Of a stretch of DNA of 64,000 bases, positions 53,968 to 62,230 are shown in pieces. Below the pieces are notes generated by a model. That model ran no database searches, was not told the origin of the DNA, and saw nothing but the letters and a program-made list of their open reading frames with translations. The stretch's first letter is position 1. Each line of letters begins with the position of its first letter. Source of the stretch: Thermoleophilia bacterium (GTDB lineage Bacteria > Actinomycetota > Thermoleophilia > UBA2241). A program made the translations under genes and the position numbers. The stretch lies in assembly GCA_041393415.1 (NCBI GenBank), contig JAWKKE010000008.1, positions 8,026-72,025 of the forward strand, in the 5' to 3' direction.

Positions 53968-54006
53968 TGTCCCGCGGGACAGTCGCGGGACAGTCGCGGG
54001 ACAGTC
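53968..54006. promoter_or_regulatory. Operator-like array, locus 2 (GGGACAGTC repeats)
   Basis: A perfect palindrome TGTCCCGCGGGACA (53968-53981) merges into three direct copies of GCGGGACAGTC, with GGGACAGTC at 53976, 53987 and 53998, exactly 11 bp apart. It lies between the receiver-like/calcium-repeat operon (-) and the oxidoreductase gene (+). It has the same half-site order as locus 1 at 49037. Confidence 0.7.
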
Positions 54007-54067
54007 TGGAGAGTGAACAAGTGGGGGAAGAATCCTCCAAGAGCAGCCCGCACACTGGAGAACGCCC

Positions 54068-54112
54068 ATGCGTTACACAATCCACGACCTCGCAGCGATC
54101 TCGCGGTTGTGA
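54068..54112 (+). CDS. Possible 14-codon leader ORF
   Basis: The ATG at 54068 has GGAG about 8 nt upstream and encodes MRYTIHDLAAISRL. Its TGA (54110-54112) overlaps the GTG proposed as start of the oxidoreductase (GTGA). This could be a translational-coupling leader. Coding by chance is quite possible for such a short frame. Confidence 0.3.
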   Translation: MRYTIHDLAAISRL

Positions 54113-55827
54113 TTGGCGCGACGAACAAAGCCGGTCGCGCCCTCAGCGGCCTGGCGGCGGGCGCCGTGGCAGGCGCCGTCCTCCTCGGCGTGCTCGCCCT
54201 CGGCGGTCGCGTCGGATTACCGAACGTGCCGTTCATCGTGTTCGAATGGCTCGTGCGCGTGCTGCCCGGCGCCCTTGTGGTCTGGGGCCTCGAGACGACG
54301 CTACGCGTTCTCGAGGCCCTCGGCCTCAACATCAACGACACCGCGAAGACGGCGGAGGCGGCACTCGCCCAGCTCTGCGTCTTCGTGCCGGCGGCGATCG
54401 CAGGGCTCCTCTTCTTCATCCTGGTCGATCCGCGACTCACCGCCCGCGCGCCGGGCATCGGCCGCATCGTCGGCTTCATCGCGGGCGTCGCGATGGCCTT
54501 CCTCGTGCTGTGGGAGAGCGCCGTGCCTACGCCGAGCGTCGTCGCGGGCGCGGTTGCGGTGATCGCCGTGTACTTCGTCTGGGGATGGACGCTCGGCCGC
54601 CTCTTCCTTGCCGCCTATCCCGCGGCGAAGCCGGCGGCGGTCGAGCCGGCATCGACGGCAACGGTCGAGCCGGTAGGGGCCGAGCCGGCGGACGAGGCCC
54701 GTGCTGCCGCGCCGACCGAGCCGGCTTCGACGGCGGTGGCCGCAGCCGACGAGGCCTCCGCCGAGCGCCTCGACCGCCGCCACTTCGTCATCCGCATGGG
54801 CGGATTGGCGGCGACGTTCGTCGTGCTCGGCGCCGAAGTCGCTCAGGTGCTGAACGCCCAAAGCGGTTCGACCGTACCCGAGCTCGTCACCCCGCCGATC
54901 CCGTTCCCCAACGCGGACTCTCCCGTGAAGCCCGTCCCGGGGACGCGGCCGGAGTACACGGCCGTCGCCGACCACTTCGTCGTCGACATCGATCTCACGC
55001 CGCCGACCATCGACGCCGCCTCCTGGCACCTGCGCATCGGCGGCCTCGTCGCCAACCCCGTGGATCTGACGTACGAGCAACTCACCACAGACTACGAGGC
55101 GCACGACCAATTCATCACCCTGTCGTGCGTGTCGAATCCGGTTGGAGGGCCGCTTGTGGGCACGACCGTGTGGAGCGGCCCTTCTCTGTGGGACGTCCTG
55201 AGCACGGCGCAGCCTCTGCCCGAGGCGCGTTATGCTCACATCCTCTCACATGACGGCTACGACGAAGTCGTCGAGCTCGCCGCCGCGCGCTCAGACTCGC
55301 GCATCATGCTGGCCCATTCCTGGAACGGCGAGCCACTGACCGCAAAGCACGGCTTTCCCTTGCGCATCTACGTCCCCGACGTCTACGGAATGAAGCAGCC
55401 CAAGTGGATCACCGAGATCGTCCTGGTGCCTAACTTCATCGCCGGCTACTGGGTCTCGCGCGGCTGGAGTAGCGAGGCTCAGGTGTGGACCGGTTCGGCG
55501 ATCGACACCGTCGACACCGGCGGCCTCGTGACGAGGGATGGACAGAGGTACGTGCCCGTCGGCGGCATCGCCGACGCCGGCGCCCGCGGAATCTCTAAGG
55601 TTGAAGTTCAAGTTGATGGTGGTGCCTGGGAGAAGGCCGAACTGCGGCAGCCCCTCTCGTCGCTCACCTGGGTGATCTGGCGCTACGAGTGGCCCTGGCA
55701 GCAGGGGCGCCACACCTTCGCCGTGCGCGCCTACGACGGCCAGGGCAAGTTGCAGGAGACCGCGCCGCGCCCGCCCGATCCCGCCGGCGCGACCGGCGTG
55801 GATACGGAGACGGCGACGGTGTTGTAG
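54109..55827 (+). CDS. Membrane-anchored molybdopterin oxidoreductase (sulfite-oxidase family)
   Basis: A protein of about 572 residues. The N-terminal 180 residues hold four or five membrane helices (ALSGLAAGAVAGAVLLGVLALGG, VLPGALVVWGLETTL, LCVFVPAAIAGLLFFILVD, IVGFIAGVAMAFLVLW, VVAGAVAVIAVYFVWGW), then an Ala/Glu/Pro linker. The catalytic domain is of sulfite-oxidase type: FVVDIDLTPPTIDAASWHLRIGGLV, with the molybdenum-binding Cys340 in ITLSCVSNPVGG and GFPLRIYVPDVYGMKQPKWITEI. A C-terminal Ig-like dimerisation domain ends the protein. It should face outside and oxidise or reduce a small oxyanion or S-oxide. The start at the GTG at 54109 is uncertain. The upstream repeat array suggests it belongs to the surface regulon. 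Confidence 0.85.
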   Translation: MIGATNKAGRALSGLAAGAVAGAVLLGVLALGGRVGLPNVPFIVFEWLVRVLPGALVVWGLETTLRVLEALGLNINDTAKTAEAALAQLCVFVPAAIAGLLFFILVDPRLTARAPGIGRIVGFIAGVAMAFLVLWESAVPTPSVVAGAVAVIAVYFVWGWTLGRLFLAAYPAAKPAAVEPASTATVEPVGAEPADEARAAAPTEPASTAVAAADEASAERLDRRHFVIRMGGLAATFVVLGAEVAQVLNAQSGSTVPELVTPPIPFPNADSPVKPVPGTRPEYTAVADHFVVDIDLTPPTIDAASWHLRIGGLVANPVDLTYEQLTTDYEAHDQFITLSCVSNPVGGPLVGTTVWSGPSLWDVLSTAQPLPEARYAHILSHDGYDEVVELAAARSDSRIMLAHSWNGEPLTAKHGFPLRIYVPDVYGMKQPKWITEIVLVPNFIAGYWVSRGWSSEAQVWTGSAIDTVDTGGLVTRDGQRYVPVGGIADAGARGISKVEVQVDGGAWEKAELRQPLSSLTWVIWRYEWPWQQGRHTFAVRAYDGQGKLQETAPRPPDPAGATGVDTETATVL

Positions 55828-55903
55828 AGAGGCCGCCGCGCGTGCCTGAGGCGAGGCTGTACGGCACCGTCTTGCACGCCCGATTTGCCCGGCCTCGTCT
55901 ACA

Positions 55904-56242
55904 TCAGGTCCCCGCGCCGAGTGCCGCCAGGTAACGCGCACACGCAAACACCCGGTTGCGTTTCTTGCCGGTGAGCTCCGTGGCGATGCCCATGCCCACA
56001 AGTTCGGCCATGGCCGATGATGCAGCCGGGAACGACAGACCAGAACGAGACACGGCCTCGGTGAGCTTGAGCAGAGGCCGAGCCTTGAACGCCTCGTGGA
56101 TGCGTAGCGCCGACCCGGCCCGCCGCCCCGCCGCCTGAATCCGCTCACGATCCTTCTCGAAGAGCCGCGTCAGGTCGCGGGCGGTGGCAGTCGCGCCATC
56201 CGCCGTCAGGACGACGCCCTCGAGGAAGAAGCATGATCGCAT
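55904..56242 (-). pseudogene. 3' remnant of a Fic-family gene
   Basis: Only the C-terminal end of a Fic (AMP-transferase) protein remains: CFFLEGVVLTADGATATARDLTRLFEKDRERI, followed by the winged-helix tail RPLLKLTEAVSRSGLSFPAASSAMAELVGMGIATELTGKKRNRVFACARYLAAL. The Fic core with its HPFxxGNGR motif is absent. The upstream break point lies at the 3' end of the HNH gene, as if a deletion joined two island genes. Lengthwise it is about 110 of the usual 370 residues, so it should be inactive. Confidence 0.65.
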
Positions 56243-56902
56243 GGCCAGCGAAGCGCTCGTACTCGCGGCCGTTGTGGAAGTCGTTGGCGAGATCGCCGCT
56301 CACGCGGAACCGATAGTCCGTCCGCCGCGGAGCCCTACGGGCCGGCGGCCGCTCAATAGCACTCCGTGTTCTTCGTGGCACTCCGGGCATTAGTCCGGCG
56401 TCACCGTGACGTAGCCGGCGTCGTAGAGACGGTGGATGTCGGCGCGCAAGAGGAGTCCGTTGGGAAGCGAGTGCTCGCCGCCCTCCGCGTAGGGGCGCAC
56501 GTGCGCGGCCTCGAGAGCCGGCAGCGAGCGCTCGCCCGAGACGGCGCAGGCGCCGTGGGCATTGGTGACGGCGACACGGAAGGCGCCTTGACCGAGGCGC
56601 GGCGTCACGGTCTGAGGAGTTCCGTAGCGGCGAAGCTCTGCCGCGAGTAGCTCCGCATCCGGCCACGTCCGCGCCGCTCGCTCCAGGCACTCGGCGAGGA
56701 TGCGTTGCCCGTCGCCGTGCGCCACGTCGATCGTCTTGCCGCCCTGGATGCGCGGATGCCAGGCGGCGTGATCGGCGACCCAGTAGTCACGAGGGAAGAA
56801 CGTCGGCTGCGAGATGATGATGCAGCCGACCTCGTAGTCGCGCGCGTGGGCGAGCAACGCGCTCCCCGTACGGCGGCGAATCCCCTCGACGCGCGCCGCC
56901 AT
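56232..56902 (-). pseudogene. HNH endonuclease gene interrupted by a 77-bp insertion
   Basis: An HNH-type endonuclease. It opens VEGIRRRTGSALLAHARDYEVGCIIISQPTFFPRDYWV, and the nuclease core is GACAVSGERSLPALEAAHVRPYAEGGEHSLPNGLLLRADIHRLYDAGYVTVTPD, with H, N and H in order. Translation stops right after TPD at 56390. Removing the segment between the two TAGTCCG copies (56314-56320 and 56391-56397) restores the frame exactly to DYRFRVSGDLANDFHNGREYERFAGHAIML, the normal family C-terminus. The truncated product (170 residues) still holds the catalytic motif, so residual activity is conceivable. Confidence 0.7.
56314..56397. repeat. 77-bp insertion with 7-bp direct repeats
   Basis: TAGTCCG occurs at 56314-56320 and 56391-56397, and the period of 77 bp breaks the HNH reading frame. 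The inserted segment contains imperfect short repeats (GCACTCCGTGTT and GGCACTCCGGG). Read on the minus strand, these give CACGAAGAACACGGAG, a unit reminiscent of short dispersed repeats I recall from other GC-rich bacteria. No terminal inverted repeats are seen. Confidence 0.5.
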
Positions 56903-56947
56903 TTCGCTGCATGTGTCGTGCCGTTTGCGGCCGCCAGGCTATCTCCA

Positions 56948-58714
56948 TCAACCCGCGTCCCCGGTCTTGCCCGCGCCCCAGTGCCGTTGGTAGTCCGGGC
57001 CGCCGGATCGCGGCTTGGTCGAGGGTTCGCGAATCATCACCGTGAGTGGTATCGGGAAGTCAGTACCGAGAATGGCAGCCTCGCCCGGACGCAAGTTGGG
57101 CAGAAACGCGGACGCAGCACGGTCGATCTCCCCGCAGGCGCGCTCTACAACCTCGCGGTCCCGGTCGTTGGTCATGCGGTGCGCCACGAGGGTGCCAATC
57201 TGACTAAGGACGCCTTCGGTGATGTCCCTTGGGCGTTGACTCGCGAGGCAGACATTCAGTCCGTACTTGCGCCCCTCCTTGGCGATCAGCTCGAAGGCAT
57301 CGAGCCTAGCCGCATACTCCTCCGATCCAATCCGTTGCCCGAGGAAGTTGTGTGCTTCGTCAACCATGACTACCGTTGGCTTCTCTCGGAACGCGCCCGC
57401 GCGGGCGCGCTCCAGCAGGTGACGCCCGATGACGTTGGCAATGATCTCGCGGGCGTGGTACTCAAACGCGACGCCGCTTAGGCATATGCGCAACAGCTTG
57501 TTGCTCCCCTTGATGAAGTCATCAATGTGAGCTGTCAATGGCGAGCAGTCGCCGTCGCCGAACACACAGGAAAAAGCAGGTGACGTCAACACGCCGTTGA
57601 TGCGCGCGACTAGCGACAGGCAATGGGAGAAGTTGCCATCCTCGCCGCCCCACCTTGTAGGGTCCTTGACTCCTCTTGCATTGCCGAACGCCTCGGGATA
57701 GACGCATTCCTGCTCTATCTGCCTGACCAGCATCTCCGCATCAAACGGCTGCCTCGGATCGTCCAGCCTGCCGGCAGTGGTGGGTTCGTTCTCGGCGGCT
57801 TCAACCTCGATCTTGGACTGACCGATCTTCTCGATGAAGCCGCGTGGCGCAAGTGCCGGCCTCAACTTCGCGAGGCGAAGGCTTCGCATGGCCGCCCGCA
57901 GTTTCGGTCCCTGCACCCTGCCTGCAGGCTCAAACAGCGCAACAAAATCCGATTCCAGAAAGCTCGTCGGCGGGAGCAGGCAGGCTGTGGATCCCCCCGC
58001 AGTTTCCACTGGACTGCCGAGGTGACAATGCACAACACAGTCACCACGGAAGTCGCAATACTCAGCAGTGGCATCGATGAGAATCAGGCTGGCGTTGTGC
58101 TCGATGCATTCCTCGACAATGCGCGCGGTGGTCCAGCTCTTGCCGCCGCCAGTTGCGCCTAGTATCGCGCAATGGCGTCCGAAGAGCCGTTCGGGCTCGA
58201 TCGAAACGACGCTCCCGAGAGTTGTTTCGATGACTCCAAGTTCCAGAGCAACCGTGTTCTCGTCGGTCGCCCTCGGGTTCATAAGCTGCGAGAGAAGGGC
58301 AATGAAACGATGCGGCGCCGCATAGATCCGATCCCCGAGGCGCGGGTAGTGGTCGACACCGGCCGTAACCTTCAGGGTATCCATTGCGACGCATCCAAGA
58401 AGCTGGACTTGCCCGAGCGCATCCAAATCGCTGTTCCCCGCGAAGTCCCGCCTGATAGAACGTCGCTCAGGCTCACGAAGGTGAACCTCGGAAATGCGGC
58501 CCAGTAGCAGACTCTGTTGCCCTTCGACCAGCACGAACTCGCCGACCTCTCCACGGCCATACCGAGCGCCCGAGAAGTGCGAACCGCTCGACCTGCCCGC
58601 GTCGCTGAGATTGACACCAACCATCCGCGCAGCGACCGACGAGACTACGCCCAGGACTAGCTCCGGTTTGAGCAGTCCACGAGAGAACTCCTTGTCGATG
58701 GACGGCGTGGTCAT
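56948..58714 (-). CDS. herA: HerA-like ATPase/helicase of a SIR2-HerA defence pair
   Basis: A 588-residue DUF87/HerA-FtsK ATPase. An N-terminal HAS-barrel-like region (about 1-150) is followed by the RecA-like core with Walker A GATGGGKS at residues 186-193. Further on are LILIDATAEY, the Walker B segment VVMVDEAHNFLGQ, LASQRPRDI and a terminal GEAAILGTDFPIPLTVMI. HerA forms hexamers on DNA; in the known SIR2-HerA (Nezha) antiphage system it assembles with the SIR2 effector. The start overlaps the SIR2 stop as ATGA, and length and order match that system. GC is lower than in the flanking chromosome. Confidence 0.88.
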   Translation of the reverse strand: MTTPSIDKEFSRGLLKPELVLGVVSSVAARMVGVNLSDAGRSSGSHFSGARYGRGEVGEFVLVEGQQSLLLGRISEVHLREPERRSIRRDFAGNSDLDALGQVQLLGCVAMDTLKVTAGVDHYPRLGDRIYAAPHRFIALLSQLMNPRATDENTVALELGVIETTLGSVVSIEPERLFGRHCAILGATGGGKSWTTARIVEECIEHNASLILIDATAEYCDFRGDCVVHCHLGSPVETAGGSTACLLPPTSFLESDFVALFEPAGRVQGPKLRAAMRSLRLAKLRPALAPRGFIEKIGQSKIEVEAAENEPTTAGRLDDPRQPFDAEMLVRQIEQECVYPEAFGNARGVKDPTRWGGEDGNFSHCLSLVARINGVLTSPAFSCVFGDGDCSPLTAHIDDFIKGSNKLLRICLSGVAFEYHAREIIANVIGRHLLERARAGAFREKPTVVMVDEAHNFLGQRIGSEEYAARLDAFELIAKEGRKYGLNVCLASQRPRDITEGVLSQIGTLVAHRMTNDRDREVVERACGEIDRAASAFLPNLRPGEAAILGTDFPIPLTVMIREPSTKPRSGGPDYQRHWGAGKTGDAG

Positions 58715-59898
58715 TGTTCTCTTGACACCCCCTGAATGGCTCGCATCAAGACGTCCGCTGGCGCCAACGACTTCAGATCAGGGGTCATTTCGGCGAAGTC
58801 CTCAAAGGAGGCCGCCACGAACCAGATGTCCTCTCCGAGATCGCTCAGGCTCTCAAGCTGCACCCAGTATTCATTGCCGGTCTCGCACTTGGTCTGTGCC
58901 TCGGGGTCCACGATGATCAGTCGAAGATGAGGATTGGACCTCGCCGCAGAGAGCAGAGGCTCAGCCAAATGGTCGTCGTTGAAGCCGAAGCCAAGGACCA
59001 GCATGCAGGTATTTGGCTCACGCACGGCGGCGAGGTATTGCGCCATTGACTCCAGATGGGGCTGCGTGAAGCTCTGCTGATACTTGGCCCGTGCCGGGTA
59101 GATCAGACATGCTTCTTCCGGCTCAGGCCTCTCTTTTTCCACGACCGCTCCGCCTTCTGCCCTCGCCCAATTCACTGACCCGTGAAGCTTGTAGAGGAGA
59201 AACACACCCTCAAGGTAGTGACCAAGATCATCGCCGCCCTGGGGACGGCGGACTATGTCATAGCCAAAGAAACGTGGATCGTAGCGCCGGGGAGCAGCGA
59301 AGGAGAATCCATCCAGTGCGACTCCGCCCAGATCAGCTGCAGCGTGCTCGAAGCAGAGGTCATAGTTGGTGGTGAAGACCTTCAGTCGCGGGTCGCGAAC
59401 GCGGCGGCGCGAGAGCCGATGCAGACACGTTTCGTGAGCACGCAGATGCCTCGCTTCTGCGAATCCCGAGCACTTCTCGAGAATCACCCTCCTGCTCGCG
59501 TTCAAGAAACCTCGGACCCCAGCGTCCTCATCAACCTGCAGGAATGCTTCGATTCGCGATAGGAAGGCTTCGATGTTGGTGTCCTCGAGATCCTGCTTCA
59601 CCCTCTCAGCAACCTCTCGCGCCGCCTTCGTTGGCGGTTCACCGACGGCGTACTTCCACAGATCCGCCATTGACGGTCCGCCAGCGGACAGCGAGCAGCC
59701 TGAACCGGCGAGTACGACGAGATGCTGCATCTGCAGCGAGGCGAGCAGTGCATTCTTCAGTTCCTCGAGACTGCTCCTGGCCTCGTCCTGCTTGTTTTGG
59801 TCGCCATCCTTGCCGCTCGCATCAAGAGACCGCCAATTGGCTGCACCGGGTGACTTGAACGCGCGTTGCGGCTGCCCGACGGTCCCGTGGGCGGTCAT
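58711..59898 (-). CDS. SIR2-domain NADase of a SIR2-HerA defence pair
   Basis: A 395-residue SIR2-like protein. The NAD-binding loop is VVLAGSGCSLSAGGPSM (GSGCS at 65-69), the catalytic asparagine is Asn178 in VFTTNYDLCFEHA, and the catalytic histidine is His239 in YKLHGSVNW. The C-terminal part closes the Rossmann fold (TCMLVLGFGFNDDHLAEPLLSAARSNPHLRLIIVDPEA). Defence SIR2 proteins degrade NAD+ to stop infected cells. Its start overlaps the stop of the duplicated methyltransferase tail (ATGA), and its stop overlaps herA. The N-terminal 40 residues are polar and poorly conserved-looking. Confidence 0.88.
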   Translation of the reverse strand: MTAHGTVGQPQRAFKSPGAANWRSLDASGKDGDQNKQDEARSSLEELKNALLASLQMQHLVVLAGSGCSLSAGGPSMADLWKYAVGEPPTKAAREVAERVKQDLEDTNIEAFLSRIEAFLQVDEDAGVRGFLNASRRVILEKCSGFAEARHLRAHETCLHRLSRRRVRDPRLKVFTTNYDLCFEHAAADLGGVALDGFSFAAPRRYDPRFFGYDIVRRPQGGDDLGHYLEGVFLLYKLHGSVNWARAEGGAVVEKERPEPEEACLIYPARAKYQQSFTQPHLESMAQYLAAVREPNTCMLVLGFGFNDDHLAEPLLSAARSNPHLRLIIVDPEAQTKCETGNEYWVQLESLSDLGEDIWFVAASFEDFAEMTPDLKSLAPADVLMRAIQGVSREQ

Positions 59899-60293
59899 GC
59901 ATGCCCTCTTCTCTTGGCGCCTGTGGTCTCGTACACCTTCAACACCTCATCCCCATAGTGGTTGATGACCTTGACAGCGATCTTGCCGGTTGACGGCGCA
60001 TCGAACGGGCGGCTGACGGTGCTGTAGAGGGTTGACCAGGCCGCCTCGTCGATCTCTGCCTTGAGCGCGCGCCGGAGCTTCTTGTAGGGCTCGCCGGCGC
60101 CGGTGAAGTAGGCGTGGCGGACGAAGAAGCTCTCCTCGTTGTAGTCGCTGTCGATGAACCAGCAAGCGATCTCGTCGGTCGAGTTGGAGCGGATCTCACC
60201 GGTGGTGGGGTCGTAGACGTCGAGGCCACGGAGTTCCTGGGCCGGCAGCCGAGTCGTCAACTCAGTCACGCGATAGCGCCCCGGATTCACGAC
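59895..60293 (-). pseudogene. Duplicated C-terminal tail of the island DNA methyltransferase
   Basis: A fragment of about 110-130 codons that repeats the end of the methyltransferase at 62660: RGLDVYDPTTGEIRSNSTDEIACWFIDSDYNEESFFVRHAYFTGAGEPYKKLRRALKAEIDEAAWSTLYSTVSRPFDAPSTGKIAVKVINHYGDEVLKVYE, then its own end TTGAKRRGHA. The similarity begins at about 60236; the short lead (NPGRYRVTELTTRLPAQ) differs. It has no catalytic motif. Its TGA overlaps the SIR2 start (ATGA), so it may still be translated as a coupling leader. A GTG at 60293 is a possible start. Confidence 0.7.
59930..60236. repeat. Long direct repeat, copy A (methyltransferase tail)
   Basis: About 306 bp that align without gaps to 62686-62992, offset by 2756 bp. 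About 15 mismatches were counted by eye, or roughly 95 percent identity. The pair flanks a three-gene cassette. Confidence 0.85.
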
Positions 60294-60300
60294 GCCCGCC

Positions 60301-61764
60301 CTACGCCTTCGATGCTGATGGCTTGTCGTCACTGCGCGCATCGACCAGCACGACTTCGGGATTCCCGGACAGGCCTAGGTCGTTGAGAATCCCGTAGACC
60401 TTGGCTTGCTCGGACTCCGAGAAGTAGAGAATGACTTTGATGGCAGCCTGTGCGTCGCTGGCCGCCCGGTAGATCTCGGCTTGCCTCTCCAGATTGCGCC
60501 TGAGATGCGTGTTGCTCGCGAGCTTGAACTCGACGATGGTCTTGTCTGCGGCTCCGCGGGACACCTTGTAGTCTGCAGGCCCTCGCCCATCATTGACTTC
60601 CCTACTCACGTCTGACGGCGTCCCGAACCATACAAAGCGGAAGAGGATCTGGACATCCTCCTCTCGCTTGACTGGTTGCCCAGACCGATCGTAGAAATAC
60701 CGGAATCCGCCCTTGTTCTCCACGATGTCTTTGAAGTACTCGATTCGCGCCAGTGACTCGTCTCGAGTGTTTCCAGGGATCGTGTAGAAAGGAGTCTTCA
60801 GCTGCAGACTTTCGACCAGACGCCCGAACTGATTCACATAGAGTGCATACGAGTCCCGGACTTTCAGATCGCTCGTTGCGGCCGCTTCGTCTCCGGTGTC
60901 CTCCTTCCACTTGATGTAGAAGTCAATGATCTCTGGGAATCGTCGAAGTGTGTCTTCAATCGCCCGACTGCGCTCCTCCTTCGAGGGCTCCCTCCTCTCC
61001 GGCAGCTTCGCGTAGAAGTAGTTGTTGATCTCGGCTCGAAGCTGATCATTGTCGACGGCAACCGGTATGTCCTGGAAGCGGCGCCACATGTCTGAATGAC
61101 TAATCCATGTGTCATCCCTTGTAAGGATGTCCTTGGGCGTGAGCAGAACGAAATCGTCATTATGAACTGGCAGGCGATACGTTCCGGGCATCCATCGCTC
61201 GAGCTCGTAGCTGAACGAGGTACGAGGCACGCTTATGGTGCGAACCTGCCCAGCGGACATGTACTTGTCCGCGAAAGCCTCCGTGTACGAGAGAAGGTAG
61301 TCCTTGATCAGGTTGGTCGTGAAGTCGCTGATCATGTCCTTGCCGACGCCGGGGCGGATGAGACACAGCTTCTCGAGGTGGCTGCCACGAGTGATGCGCT
61401 CTCGCCCAAAGTCCGTGAAGACGCTCACGAGATTCGCGTCAAGAGCTTCGGCGAACTGACTTCCTAGACCGCGACCACTGTTGCCCGCTTCGCAGAATCC
61501 GAGCCAGTTCTGCTTGACCTCACCGAAGTGATACCAAGCCTTCATGAGCGCGGGCGATACCCGACTTGATTCTGACTTCACGCGCAGGAAACGCAGGTAT
61601 CGAATAATTCCAGCATGCAGTTCTTGGTACTCGACCTTGGGACTATGGAAGAGCAGAAACGGGTCGACGAAGAGCGGAAGATCGGTCACAAGCGAGACGT
61701 TGAACGCGCCGTACGCCTCCAGCACGTCTTCAGATACGCCGAAATGGTCAGAGAAGTAGAGCAT
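60301..61764 (-). CDS. PD-(D/E)XK-like nuclease of unknown family
   Basis: A 487-residue protein, third gene of the cassette. The opening LYFSDHFGVSEDVLEAYGAFNVSLVTDLPLFVDPFLLF belongs to a type I have seen only in uncharacterised proteins. The middle is mostly helical. Near the C-terminus, Asp398 in GPADYKV and Glu412-x-Lys414 in TIVEFKLAS form a D-(x13)-E-x-K pattern of the PD-(D/E)XK nuclease fold. A helix NTHLRRNLERQAEIYRAA and a strand IKVILYFSE follow, as expected in that fold. The start at the ATG at 61764 lies 40 bp after the upstream stop. GC is clearly lower than in the chromosome. It is a plausible defence effector; the function is inferred. Confidence 0.65.
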   Translation of the reverse strand: MLYFSDHFGVSEDVLEAYGAFNVSLVTDLPLFVDPFLLFHSPKVEYQELHAGIIRYLRFLRVKSESSRVSPALMKAWYHFGEVKQNWLGFCEAGNSGRGLGSQFAEALDANLVSVFTDFGRERITRGSHLEKLCLIRPGVGKDMISDFTTNLIKDYLLSYTEAFADKYMSAGQVRTISVPRTSFSYELERWMPGTYRLPVHNDDFVLLTPKDILTRDDTWISHSDMWRRFQDIPVAVDNDQLRAEINNYFYAKLPERREPSKEERSRAIEDTLRRFPEIIDFYIKWKEDTGDEAAATSDLKVRDSYALYVNQFGRLVESLQLKTPFYTIPGNTRDESLARIEYFKDIVENKGGFRYFYDRSGQPVKREEDVQILFRFVWFGTPSDVSREVNDGRGPADYKVSRGAADKTIVEFKLASNTHLRRNLERQAEIYRAASDAQAAIKVILYFSESEQAKVYGILNDLGLSGNPEVVLVDARSDDKPSASKA

Positions 61765-61804
61765 CACTCGGCTTTCCGCCTTGCTGAACGCCCTGCCTTG
61801 GTGC

Positions 61805-62230
61805 TCACCCGGCCTGCCCCTCAATCTCAACGACGGGATCGCCAACTTTCACGAATGAATCGGATTCATCAATCTCGGCTTGTCCGGGGTTGTCAGCGGC
61901 TCTAAGGGTCTCGGCGGTTGTGCGGTACTTGGGAGGCGAGAAGAAGTCCACCTTGGGCATGACGCCACCACTGACCCTCGTGGTTCGCGTCCTGTAGGTG
62001 CGCGCCACACAAACACGCGGCTCAACACGAGTCGCCTCGACCAGGACCTTCTGCACTTCAACGGAGCCCAAGGTCTCACCAGTATCAGGGTCAGTGATGT
62101 CCTCCCCTCTCGGATTCAGCACTGCGAACCGCATGCCCGGAACAACTCCCTGGTCGGATCCGATGTTCAGTGCCAGTTCACGAGCATTCAGCAATCGGGC
62201 GACCTTCCCTCGGATTCTGCCTTCATTCAC
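61805..62230 (-). CDS. Small OB/FlgT-like domain protein
   Basis: A 141-residue soluble protein, second gene of the cassette. The core KVARLLNARELALNIGSDQGVVPGMRFAVLNPRGEDITDPDTGETLGSVEVQKVLVEATRVEPRVCVARTY has the G-x-x-x-G-V-x-x-G-M-x-F pattern seen in FlgT C-terminal-like beta-barrel domains. The C-terminal end (SDSFVKVGDPVVEIEGQ) forms another strand pair. There is no catalytic motif; it may sense or bind a partner. The GTG start at 62230 overlaps the end of the upstream gene by 8 bp. Confidence 0.6.
   Translation of the reverse strand: MNEGRIRGKVARLLNARELALNIGSDQGVVPGMRFAVLNPRGEDITDPDTGETLGSVEVQKVLVEATRVEPRVCVARTYRTRTTRVSGGVMPKVDFFSPPKYRTTAETLRAADNPGQAEIDESDSFVKVGDPVVEIEGQAG

Noticed and set aside
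53976..54006. CRISPR-like repeat array
   Set aside because: The units are only 11 bp and contiguous without spacers, and no cas genes are present. An operator explains them better.
54068..54109. Start of a MerR- or LacI-like regulator (MRYTIHDLAAIS)
   Set aside because: The phrase resembles a helix-turn-helix opening, but the frame ends after 14 codons and nothing similar follows in other frames.
55904..56242. Complete small winged-helix regulator
   Set aside because: Its first residues already match the interior of Fic proteins, and the frame begins inside the HNH tail, so a truncated Fic gene is the better reading.
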